Part shown: positions 56,518 to 64,000 of the stretch, piece after piece
Layout of the letters: each line of letters begins with the position of its first letter
Position numbering within the stretch: position 1 is the stretch's first letter
Program-made: the position numbers and the translations under genes
From: Thiomicrorhabdus chilensis DSM 12352
Lineage (GTDB): Bacteria > Pseudomonadota > Gammaproteobacteria > Thiomicrospirales > Thiomicrospiraceae
Assembly: GCF_000483485.1 (NCBI RefSeq)
Contig: NZ_KI519609.1
Coordinates: 1,331,460 to 1,395,459, forward strand
DNA length: 64,000 nucleotides
Reading direction: 5' to 3'
The notes under the pieces: model-generated
Database searches by the model: none
The model's input: the letters and a program-made list of their open reading frames with translations, nothing else
Told to the model about the DNA's origin: nothing

Positions 56518-58185
56518 TTACATTTTGTCTTTGAAAAGGTCACCAAGAGTTGTTCCTGCTGCTGCAGGCTGCTGTCCGGTGTAGTCTTTGATAGCTTCTG
56601 CTTCTTCGTGCGCTTCTTTTGCTTTAACAGAAAGAGAAACTGAACGGTTTTTACGATCGATATTAGTAATCTTCGCTGAAACCGTATCCCCTTCTTTAAG
56701 AACAGAAGATGCGTCGCGAGTATCTTCCAACAACTCAGAAGCACGCAGATAACCTTCAACCTCAGGACCTAGATCAATAACAGCACCTTTCTCATCGACA
56801 GATTTAACCGTTCCTTCAACAATGCTGTTTTTACCATGATCGGCTACATATTGACCGAATGGATCCTGCTCAAGCTGCTTAAGGCCTAGAGAAATACGCT
56901 CACGATCTGGATCGATCGAAAGGATAACCGTTTCTAGCTCATCACCTTTTTTGAATTCACGAATCGCTTCTTCACCAGACTGATTCCATGAAATATCGGT
57001 CAAATGAACCAAACCATCAATACCACCCTCTAAACCGATGAAGATACCGAAGTCAGTAATCGACTTGATGCTACCGGTAATCTTGTCGCCTTTAGCGTGA
57101 GTAGCAGAGAAGCTTTCCCAAGGATTAACAGTACACTGCTTGATCGATAGAGAGATACGACGACGCTCTTGATCAACATCAAGAATTTTAACACGTACTT
57201 CTTGACCCAAGTGGACCACTTTAGATGGGTGAATGTTACGGTTTGTCCAATCAAGTTCAGAAGTATGAACAAGACCTTCAATACCGTCTTCAATTTCGAT
57301 GAACGCACCGTAATCAGTAATGTTAGCCACTTTACCAGCCGCTTCCGCACCGATTGGGTAACGAGCCACCATATCTGCCCATGGATCTTCTTCAAGCTGC
57401 TTAAGACCTAGAGATACACGGTTACGTTCTTTGTCGAATTTAAGAACCTTAACTTCAATCTCATCGCCAACCTGAACGATTTCAGATGGGTGGTTAACAC
57501 GACGCCAAGCCATATCTGTAATATGCAGAAGACCGTCAACACCACCAAGGTCGATGAACGCACCGTAGTCAGTAAGGTTCTTGACGATACCTTTAAGAAC
57601 AGAACCTTCTTCCATATTAGAAAGCAGTGCTTCACGTTCAGCTGAACTTTCCTGCTCAATAACCGCACGACGAGATACAACCACGTTGTTACGCTTACGA
57701 TCAAGCTTAACAAGTTTAGTTTCAACTTCTTTCCCTTCAAGGAAACCAAAGTCGCGAATCGGACGAATATCCACAAGTGAACCAGGTAAGAAACCACGTA
57801 CACCATCAACATCAACCGTCAGACCACCTTTAACTTTACCAGTTACATGGGCCATAACGACTTCGCCATCTTCCATAGCCGCTTCAAGACGATCCCAAGT
57901 CTTAGCACGCTTAGCTTTCTCACGTGACAGACGAGTTTCACCCATACCGTCTTCTAGAGACTCAAGGAAAACTTCAACTTCGTCACCCACGGCCACTTCA
58001 AGTTGACCTTCAGCGTCTAGAAATTGATTCTTAGGAATAGCCGACTCAGACTTCATGCCTGCGTCAACCATGACGGTTTCTTTGTCGATGCCGACAACGG
58101 TTCCGATAATTAGAGAACCTGTGTTAAATCTGTCTTCTTGTTGTAAAGACTCTTCAAATAATTCAGCGAAAGATAATTCACTCAT
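56518..58185 (-). CDS. rpsA: 30S ribosomal protein S1
   Basis: The largest 30S protein, with six S1/OB repeats (e.g. [57 protein letters not shown]). 555 residues from the ATG at 58185; the upstream ATG at 58230 is not part of the family N-terminus [14 protein letters not shown]. No canonical Shine-Dalgarno is visible, as in E. coli rpsA, whose leader is a structured non-SD translation site. A terminator lies between cmk and this gene, so a separate promoter is required. Confidence 0.96.
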   Translation of the reverse strand: MSELSFAELFEESLQQEDRFNTGSLIIGTVVGIDKETVMVDAGMKSESAIPKNQFLDAEGQLEVAVGDEVEVFLESLEDGMGETRLSREKAKRAKTWDRLEAAMEDGEVVMAHVTGKVKGGLTVDVDGVRGFLPGSLVDIRPIRDFGFLEGKEVETKLVKLDRKRNNVVVSRRAVIEQESSAEREALLSNMEEGSVLKGIVKNLTDYGAFIDLGGVDGLLHITDMAWRRVNHPSEIVQVGDEIEVKVLKFDKERNRVSLGLKQLEEDPWADMVARYPIGAEAAGKVANITDYGAFIEIEDGIEGLVHTSELDWTNRNIHPSKVVHLGQEVRVKILDVDQERRRISLSIKQCTVNPWESFSATHAKGDKITGSIKSITDFGIFIGLEGGIDGLVHLTDISWNQSGEEAIREFKKGDELETVILSIDPDRERISLGLKQLEQDPFGQYVADHGKNSIVEGTVKSVDEKGAVIDLGPEVEGYLRASELLEDTRDASSVLKEGDTVSAKITNIDRKNRSVSLSVKAKEAHEEAEAIKDYTGQQPAAAGTTLGDLFKDKM

Positions 58186-58302
58186 GGATAAAGTACCAAT
58201 AATTGCACATAGCCGACTGTAATTTTCCAATTGGGGTTTTAAAAAACAACCGGGTCAGTTAAAAAAATGTCGATTTCCCAAACAATCAACAGAAAAAACA
58301 AA

Positions 58303-58331
58303 ATCCTTGCTTTGGAAAACAAAGCAAGGAT
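58303..58331 (-). terminator. Terminator between cmk and rpsA
   Basis: A 12-bp perfect stem ATCCTTGCTTTG with a five-base loop, then TTTTGTTTTTT on the minus strand. It lies 55 bp after the cmk stop. Confidence 0.85.
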
Positions 58332-58385
58332 CATAAAACTCTTTTATTTCAACCAATTAGGTTAAAATTAATTCATAAAGACACC

Positions 58386-59063
58386 TTAAGGCAAAAGTCG
58401 CTTATCTCGCAATATCTGCTCTGCTCGTTGGCAAACTTGCTCGATATTTAAATCACTGGTATCGATGACAACCGCATCATCCGCAGGTTTTAAAGGCGAT
58501 GTCGAACGATTGGAGTCCCGCTCGTCCCGTTCTTTGATGTCTTGAATTATCTGGCCAATGTTAGCACTAACCCCTTGGTTTTTCAACTGTTTAACGCGTC
58601 TTTCTGCACGAATTTCGGCAGACGCCGTTAAAAACAGCTTCACTTCCGCATCCGGAAATACCACAGTACCCATATCACGGCCATCCGCCACCAATCCCGG
58701 CGATTTTGCAAAGGCCTGTTGGCGCTCCAACAAAGCCACTCTCACCTCCGGAATCGCCGCCACCTTTGAGGCGACTGCAGCCACTTCTTCAGTCCGCACA
58801 CTGGAAGTCACATCTTCACCGTCAAAAAGAATGCTTGTGGCCACAAACTCAACCGGCAGGGATTCGGCTAAGGCTACTAAAGCCGGAACATCCTGAACGT
58901 CCAAATTTTGCTTAACAGCCCCGTAAGCCAAAGCCCGATAAATGGCGCCACTGTCCAACAGATGAAATTGGGTTTTACAGGTCAAATATTGGGATAAGGT
59001 CCCTTTTCCGACACCACTCGGACCATCAACGGTAATCACCGGACAAGTGTTTATTGACGCCAT
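58386..59063 (-). CDS. cmk: Cytidylate kinase
   Basis: Phosphorylates CMP/dCMP. 225 residues; P-loop GPSGVGKGT near residue 14, DGRDMGTVVFPDAEVKLFLTAS and the LID RRVKQL are present. Three bases after aroA, in the order aroA-cmk-rpsA seen in many gammaproteobacteria. Confidence 0.95.
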   Translation of the reverse strand: MASINTCPVITVDGPSGVGKGTLSQYLTCKTQFHLLDSGAIYRALAYGAVKQNLDVQDVPALVALAESLPVEFVATSILFDGEDVTSSVRTEEVAAVASKVAAIPEVRVALLERQQAFAKSPGLVADGRDMGTVVFPDAEVKLFLTASAEIRAERRVKQLKNQGVSANIGQIIQDIKERDERDSNRSTSPLKPADDAVVIDTSDLNIEQVCQRAEQILRDKRLLP

Positions 59064-59066
59064 TGC

Positions 59067-60407
59067 TCACGCCTCCTGTTTGGATTCAATTTGCATACCA
59101 ACCTCATTCATCAAACTGACAAAGGTTGGAAAAGAGGTATTCACATTGGCGCAATCATCAATCACCACCTCGGATACCGCATTCAAACCAGCGACAGTCA
59201 TAGCCATAGAAATTCGATGGTCATGGTGACTCTGAATCTCCGCGGCTTGAGGTGACTGCTGCCCTCCATTTATGACCATACCATCCGGGGTTGGCACAGC
59301 ATCAATGCCGACTGCCTGCAAGGCATCCGCCATCACTTGAATGCGATCCGACTCCTTAACACGCAACTCTTCCGCACCGCTTAAAACAGTTTGTCCGGTT
59401 GCACTGGCCGCGGCCACAAAAAGCACCGGGAATTCATCAATCGCCAAAGGAACCAGTGATTCGGGAATCTCAATACCTTGTAAAGGAGCATAACGGATGT
59501 GCACATCAGCTACGGGCTCCCCCCCTACTTCATGAGCATTTTCCAAAACAATATTGGCGCCCATTAATTTTAAAATATCAATCACACCGGTACGGGTAGG
59601 ATTCATCCCCACATGCTCTATGACAAGGTCAGACCCTTCTGAAACCGCAGCCGCCACCATAAAAAAAGCCGCTGACGAAATATCGGAAGGCACATCGATA
59701 TGGCGTGCTTTCAAACTCCCACCACCTTGCAGACAAGCCCGGGTGCGGCTGTTATCTAGCCGCGTTGAAACCACTTCATAACCAAAACCGTTGAGCATGC
59801 GTTCAGTATGGTCGCGGGTTGGTGCAGGCTCTTCCGCACAGGTTTTGCCTTGTGCATACAGGCCTGCCAACAATACACAGGATTTCACCTGGGCGCTCGC
59901 CATGGGCAAAACATAATCAATGGCCTTAAGAGTTTGGCCGTGTCCGCATATCTTCATCGGCAAGGTGCCCCCTTCTGCCGTTTCGATTTTCGCACCCATC
60001 ATCGCCAAAGGGTCGGTCACACGTTTCATAGGGCGTTTAGACAAAGAAGCATCTCCAACGAGTTCGCAATCAAAATCCTGTCCTGCAAGAATACCCGCCA
60101 GTAAACGTGTGGAAGTTCCTGAATTGCCCATATCCATTGGTTTTTCAGGTTTCTTCAAACCACGCAAACCCACACCATGAATGGTCACATTTCCCTTATC
60201 CGGCCCCTCTATCTGAACGCCCATATCCTTAAACGCCTGCAGTGTTGCCAAGGCATCGGCACCCTCTAGAAAGCCGGTCACCGTGGTGGTGCCTTCGGAA
60301 ATGGCTCCCAGCATAATACTGCGATGTGAGATCGACTTATCTCCGGGCACTCGGATACGTCCGTGGATACGTCCACCGGGTTGAACAATAAATTTTACGT
60401 TTGCCAT
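59067..60407 (-). CDS. aroA: 3-phosphoshikimate 1-carboxyvinyltransferase (EPSP synthase)
   Basis: Sixth step of the shikimate pathway. 446 residues; N-terminal PGDKSISHRSIMLGAIS, GNSGTSTRLLAG and, towards the end, RVKESDRI plus DHRISMAM are the class-defining blocks. The GNAGT-type region reads GNSGTSTR, as in class II (glyphosate-tolerant-type) enzymes. Follows tyrA after 52 bp. Confidence 0.96.
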   Translation of the reverse strand: MANVKFIVQPGGRIHGRIRVPGDKSISHRSIMLGAISEGTTTVTGFLEGADALATLQAFKDMGVQIEGPDKGNVTIHGVGLRGLKKPEKPMDMGNSGTSTRLLAGILAGQDFDCELVGDASLSKRPMKRVTDPLAMMGAKIETAEGGTLPMKICGHGQTLKAIDYVLPMASAQVKSCVLLAGLYAQGKTCAEEPAPTRDHTERMLNGFGYEVVSTRLDNSRTRACLQGGGSLKARHIDVPSDISSAAFFMVAAAVSEGSDLVIEHVGMNPTRTGVIDILKLMGANIVLENAHEVGGEPVADVHIRYAPLQGIEIPESLVPLAIDEFPVLFVAAASATGQTVLSGAEELRVKESDRIQVMADALQAVGIDAVPTPDGMVINGGQQSPQAAEIQSHHDHRISMAMTVAGLNAVSEVVIDDCANVNTSFPTFVSLMNEVGMQIESKQEA

Positions 60408-60459
60408 AAAGTTTTCTTTAATTTTCTATTTAATTGGAATTGATTCAATGGATTGAACG

Positions 60460-61332
60460 TCAATCCTGCTTATTCACTATATGCTTGTCGCGAGCCTGCT
60501 TGGCTTCATCAAACAGATGATAAAGCCCCTGTGCATCCTTGCCTTCAACCAGTTGAATCAGCTCAGTCAAGGCGTGCTGATAGTTTTTCAACCATTTGGC
60601 GATGGCACTGGAGTTGTTAACGGCAATATCACGCCACATGACAGGATCACTGGAAGCGATGCGAGTAAAGTCCCTGAATCCGCCTGCAGTGTACTGAAAC
60701 ACATTGCCCAGTTCAGCGTGCTCATTCAACAATTCGACCAAACTGAAAGCCAGCAAGTGCGGCAGGTGGCTAGTCGCAGCCAGCACTTCATCATGATAGT
60801 CCGGGGCCATACTCACAACATTGGCCCCCAAGGCTTTCCACAAATTTTCGACCGTTTTCAAGGCGTTTAAATCGGTTTCTTCTGTAGGTGTTAAAATCAC
60901 TCGATGATCCACAAACAAATCTGCAGTCGCCGCTTCAACCCCGCTTTTTTCTTTTCCTGCAATCGGGTGTCCGGCAACAAAATGCGGTGGCAGTTCACCA
61001 AAAACCTGTTTGACCGCCTCGATCACACTCATCTTGGCGCTGCCCACATCCGAAATAATGACGTTCTCTTTCAAAAACGGGGACATATCCTGCAACACCG
61101 ACTGCATGGCACCCAAGGGAACACCCAGCATAATCAAATCGCTATCGGATACTGCCTGCTCCATATCGGTTGTATAGGCGTCTATCACGCCCAATTCAAC
61201 GGCGGTTTTGAGATTGGCCTCATTTTGACCAAACCCGATCACCTGAGGTACCAGGCCTGCTTGTTTTATACCTTTGGCAAAAGAGCCACCAATCAGACCC
61301 ACGCCAATTATCGTTATCTTCTTCAGTTCCAT
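60460..61332 (-). CDS. tyrA: Prephenate dehydrogenase
   Basis: Makes 4-hydroxyphenylpyruvate for tyrosine. 290 residues; NAD-binding GVGLIGGSFAKGI at the start, HPIAGKEKSGVEAA and HLPHLLAFSL are conserved. A single-domain enzyme without a chorismate mutase domain, as in Pseudomonas (cyclohexadienyl type). CAGGCCTG at 61252. Confidence 0.94.
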   Translation of the reverse strand: MELKKITIIGVGLIGGSFAKGIKQAGLVPQVIGFGQNEANLKTAVELGVIDAYTTDMEQAVSDSDLIMLGVPLGAMQSVLQDMSPFLKENVIISDVGSAKMSVIEAVKQVFGELPPHFVAGHPIAGKEKSGVEAATADLFVDHRVILTPTEETDLNALKTVENLWKALGANVVSMAPDYHDEVLAATSHLPHLLAFSLVELLNEHAELGNVFQYTAGGFRDFTRIASSDPVMWRDIAVNNSSAIAKWLKNYQHALTELIQLVEGKDAQGLYHLFDEAKQARDKHIVNKQD

Positions 61333-61358
61333 TCAATTCTTTAATATTAGGGCTTAAC

Positions 61359-62474
61359 TCAGCGCTGTAAAATGGCCTTTAGGGCTTCAATGAAATGTGC
61401 ATTCTCTTCTTGAGTACCGATCGAAATGCGCAAGGTGTCAGGCATGCCATAATTGGCAACCGGCCGAACAATGACACCCAACTCCAAAAGCGCCTGATTG
61501 ACTTCTGAAGCCTTACCGGGAAAGTGGGCACATAAAAAGTTACCACTAGACGGAATTCTGTCGATTTGCAACTCATCCAGAGCCGAGCAAATTTGTTGCA
61601 TTCCATCACGGTTTATCTGAACGCTTTGTTTAACAAACCCCGGATCCTGAATGGCCGCTACCGCCGCTACCTGAGCATAATGATTAACATTAAAAGGCTC
61701 GCGCAACTGGTTGATGTATTGAATTATTTCCTCACACCCAACCATGTAGCCAACTCGCAATGAAGCCAAACCATAAGCCTTGGAGAACGTCCTTGATATC
61801 AGTAGATTCGGGTAAGATTGCACATAATCTAAGCCGTTTGGATACTCCGGAAAATCACAAAATTCCAGATAAGCTTCGTCCAATACCACCACAACATTAT
61901 CAGGAACCTGGGAAATAAAGGCCTCCCACTCCTGTCGTGAAAACACCGTGCCGGTCGGATTATTAGGATTGGCAATATAAATCACTTTAGTGTTATCGGT
62001 CACCGCCCCAAGCATGGCCTGCAAATCATGCCCCCAATCCACAGAGGGAACTTCAACCGCTGTTGCACCGACTACTTGTGCCGACAACGGATAAACCGCA
62101 AAACCGTATTCGGAATAAATCACCTCATCGCCTGGACCTGCAAACACCCGCGCCACCAGTTCCAACAACTCATTAGAACCATTACCAATGGCAATTTGCG
62201 CCGGACTGACTTTCAAAAAATCCGCCAACACCTCTTTTAAACGGTAAGCGCTGCCATCCGGATAACGCGAAATTTCGCACAATGCCGTCTGAATGGCGGA
62301 AACAACCTTAGGACTGGCGCCCAAGGGATTTTCATTGGAAGCCAGCTTAGATACTTTGCTCAAACCCAGTTCACGCTGCAATTCGCTGACAGGTTTTCCG
62401 GGCACATAAGGGTGAATACCCAAAATTTGAGGCTGAACCGTATCACAGAATTGCATGGTCATCTTTTTCATCAT
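61359..62474 (-). CDS. hisC: Histidinol-phosphate aminotransferase
   Basis: 371 residues, PLP lysine in RTFSKAYGLASLRVGY, LASNENPLGASP near residue 45 and DEAYLEFC. In this type of operon the enzyme may also transaminate aromatic precursors. 26 bp before tyrA; the order pheA-hisC-tyrA-aroA is the classical supraoperon of Pseudomonas. Confidence 0.94.
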   Translation of the reverse strand: MMKKMTMQFCDTVQPQILGIHPYVPGKPVSELQRELGLSKVSKLASNENPLGASPKVVSAIQTALCEISRYPDGSAYRLKEVLADFLKVSPAQIAIGNGSNELLELVARVFAGPGDEVIYSEYGFAVYPLSAQVVGATAVEVPSVDWGHDLQAMLGAVTDNTKVIYIANPNNPTGTVFSRQEWEAFISQVPDNVVVVLDEAYLEFCDFPEYPNGLDYVQSYPNLLISRTFSKAYGLASLRVGYMVGCEEIIQYINQLREPFNVNHYAQVAAVAAIQDPGFVKQSVQINRDGMQQICSALDELQIDRIPSSGNFLCAHFPGKASEVNQALLELGVIVRPVANYGMPDTLRISIGTQEENAHFIEALKAILQR

Positions 62475-62556
62475 TTTTTATTTCTTAATAAGACCCGATT
62501 TAAGTCTTGTTTTAATATCGAGAATTCAGAGAGAAGTTGGCTTTCAACAAGACAAC

Positions 62557-63663
62557 TCAAGCCTCCAAAGGGGAAACCGGATAAGAACCCAGAATCTTGA
62601 AAAAAGAGGCTTTATCCTTAACCTCTTCCAGAGCCTGTCTGACATTTTCATCCACCTGATGCCCCAATACATCGATGAAAAATAGATAATCCCATTTTTT
62701 ATCGGTCGATGGACGTGAAATGATTCGCGTCATACTGATATCACGTTTGGAAAAACAAGACAAGAGCTCAAGCAGAGCGCCGGATTTATTTGGAATCGAC
62801 ACAATCATGGCGGTTTTATCTTCACCGCTCGGCTGGGTAGTCTCACGACCAATCACCCAAAACTTGGTGGTATTGTCACGCTGATCTTCAATATTGGATT
62901 CCAAGATTCTCAAGCCATAAAGTTGCGCCGCCTGCTCGGAAGCGATGGCCGCTAAAGAACCATCCTCTTGCGCCATCTTAGCCGCCAAAGCATTCGAATC
63001 GACCGCCTCAAGTTCCGCCCAGGGCATATTGTTTTTCAACCAATGCTCGCACTGCCCCAAAGCCTGGCTGTGCGCCACCACCTTGCGAATCAACTCAACT
63101 TCATCACCTTTGGAGAGCAGACAATGATGAACCGCCAGATCGACTTCGCCAGAAATAGTCAGGCCTGTGTGAATCATCTCCTTTTCGGTATTTTTTACCA
63201 CACCCTCCGAAGAGTTTTCGACCGGAACAATGCCGTAGTTCGCATCCCCCTTTTCAACCGTAGCGAACACCTCCTCAATAGAGGAAACCGCAATCGGATG
63301 TGCCGAAGAACCAAACTGTTTGATGACGCTGGCATGCGAATAACTGCCCTCAGGCCCCAAATAAGCCACTGAAATGGGTTGTTCCAAGGCCAGGCAAGCC
63401 GACATGATTTCACGAAAAAGACGCGCCATTTCATTGTCAGGCAACAAGCTGGTATTGCGCTGCTTGACGGCACGCAAAACCTGAGCCTCACGTTCAGGAC
63501 GGTAAAAAATGGTTTCGACCTTTCCACCCTGGGTTTTGATATCGGCCACTTTCTGAGCACAAGCTGCTCTCTGTCCAATTAACTCCTGAATTTGCTCATC
63601 AATGGAGTCGATTCGGTTGCGAATTTCAGTTAATTGTTGCTGTTCTGTCATCTGTTCTGCCAT
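62557..63663 (-). CDS. pheA: Bifunctional chorismate mutase / prephenate dehydratase
   Basis: 368 residues: chorismate mutase AroQ domain (1-90), prephenate dehydratase (from LGPEGSYSHASVIKQFG, about 95-275), then an ACT domain with SGALLELLSCFSKRDISMTRI for phenylalanine feedback. The equivalent of the ESRP motif reads RIISRPS. Starts at 63663 or at the fifth codon. CAGGCCTG at 63160. Confidence 0.95.
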   Translation of the reverse strand: MAEQMTEQQQLTEIRNRIDSIDEQIQELIGQRAACAQKVADIKTQGGKVETIFYRPEREAQVLRAVKQRNTSLLPDNEMARLFREIMSACLALEQPISVAYLGPEGSYSHASVIKQFGSSAHPIAVSSIEEVFATVEKGDANYGIVPVENSSEGVVKNTEKEMIHTGLTISGEVDLAVHHCLLSKGDEVELIRKVVAHSQALGQCEHWLKNNMPWAELEAVDSNALAAKMAQEDGSLAAIASEQAAQLYGLRILESNIEDQRDNTTKFWVIGRETTQPSGEDKTAMIVSIPNKSGALLELLSCFSKRDISMTRIISRPSTDKKWDYLFFIDVLGHQVDENVRQALEEVKDKASFFKILGSYPVSPLEA

Positions 63664-63705
63664 CTTGCCCGACCTGATACTCGATTGTCTGGATTCATTT
63701 TTAAA

Positions 63706-64000
63706 TTAAGCGTGTTTAGCTGCGAATTCACGCATAAATTCAATCAGGGCGTCCACTCCGGCTTCCGGCATGGCGTTATAGATACTGGCACGCATACCAC
63801 CAAACGCTTTGTGCCCTTTCAAACTGAGCAGGCCTGCTGATTTTGACCCTTCCAAAAACTGTCCATCCAATTCACTGTTCTTCAAAGTGAAGGTGACATT
63901 CATCCACGAGCGGTTATGCGGCACGATACTATTACTATAAAACTCCGACGCGTCTATAAACTCGTACAGCTTACGTGCTTTAGCTTGGTTGATTTTGGCA
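63706..64000 (-). CDS. serC: Phosphoserine aminotransferase, C-terminal part (5' end beyond window)
   Basis: The minus-strand frame is open past the window end: [20 protein letters not shown], then [11 protein letters not shown] and [29 protein letters not shown], the C-terminus of SerC. It begins the serC-pheA-hisC-tyrA-aroA-cmk row; gyrA is expected before it. CAGGCCTG at 63829. Confidence 0.92.
   Translation of the reverse strand, partial: AKINQAKARKLYEFIDASEFYSNSIVPHNRSWMNVTFTLKNSELDGQFLEGSKSAGLLSLKGHKAFGGMRASIYNAMPEAGVDALIEFMREFAAKHA

Overview
The window is a dense block of housekeeping chromosome from a gammaproteobacterium. The gene content (CbbY next to a pentulose kinase, zipA-ligA-darP, a tightly packed gnd-zwf-pgl operon, relA, rpoN, xseA/xseB, and the serC-pheA-hisC-tyrA-aroA-cmk-rpsA-ihfB row) fits a free-living, probably autotrophic member of the Thiomicrospira / Hydrogenovibrio / Thiomicrorhabdus group. 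That placement is an inference from protein flavour and from cbbY, not a database match. No phage, transposon, CRISPR array or rRNA operon was found.

Layout. 1-9 kb: the end of homoserine dehydrogenase, threonine synthase, a COG4255-type protein, a TDT transporter, a RecJ-family nuclease, a YqiA-type esterase, two small unknowns and an APH/ATPase fusion. 9-23 kb: dksA (zinc ligands mostly lost), cbbY, hopJ-like, FGGY kinase, zipA-ligA-darP, an EamA exporter, a one-domain asparaginase, a LexA-like autoprotease without a DNA-binding domain, yciI-yciB, then a PHP phosphoesterase, yciO, an M50 protease and rluB. 23-40 kb: an unknown anchored protein, yqaA, rnhA, slyX, an M61 peptidase, gltX, a tRNA Ala-Glu-Gly-Glu operon, gnd-zwf-pgl, relA, dusA-xseA-xseB-arsC and a 574-bp intergenic region. 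40-53 kb: rpoN, a bicupin protein, a two-component pair resembling dedicated-sortase regulators, a SPOR protein, a 47-residue membrane protein, ychJ, a MATE pump, nudF, alr and dnaB. 53-64 kb: rpsF-rpsR-membrane gene-rplI, pyrF, lapA, ihfB, rpsA, cmk and the aromatic/histidine/serine genes, running off the end in serC.

The most striking signal is not a gene. The 8-bp palindrome CAGGCCTG occurs at least 25 times (about one is expected by chance), on average every 2.6 kb. It lies in all three reading frames of genes and in six intergenic gaps, and about half of the copies have a TTTT block at a fixed distance on one or both sides. At three convergent gene ends it is the centre of a long perfect palindrome that looks like a bidirectional terminator. 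It resembles in behaviour the uptake sequences of Haemophilus and Neisseria or the HIP1 palindrome of cyanobacteria, but I do not recognise this motif as any described element. It is absent from 49.7 to 59.9 kb, which includes the ribosomal-protein genes.

Other points worth a look: an exonuclease VII large subunit with an added N-terminal DUF5710-like domain, a DksA with one of four zinc cysteines, the LexA-like protein, a two-component pair without a visible sortase, hairpins upstream of dksA and ihfB that could attenuate transcription, and two intergenic candidates for small RNAs.
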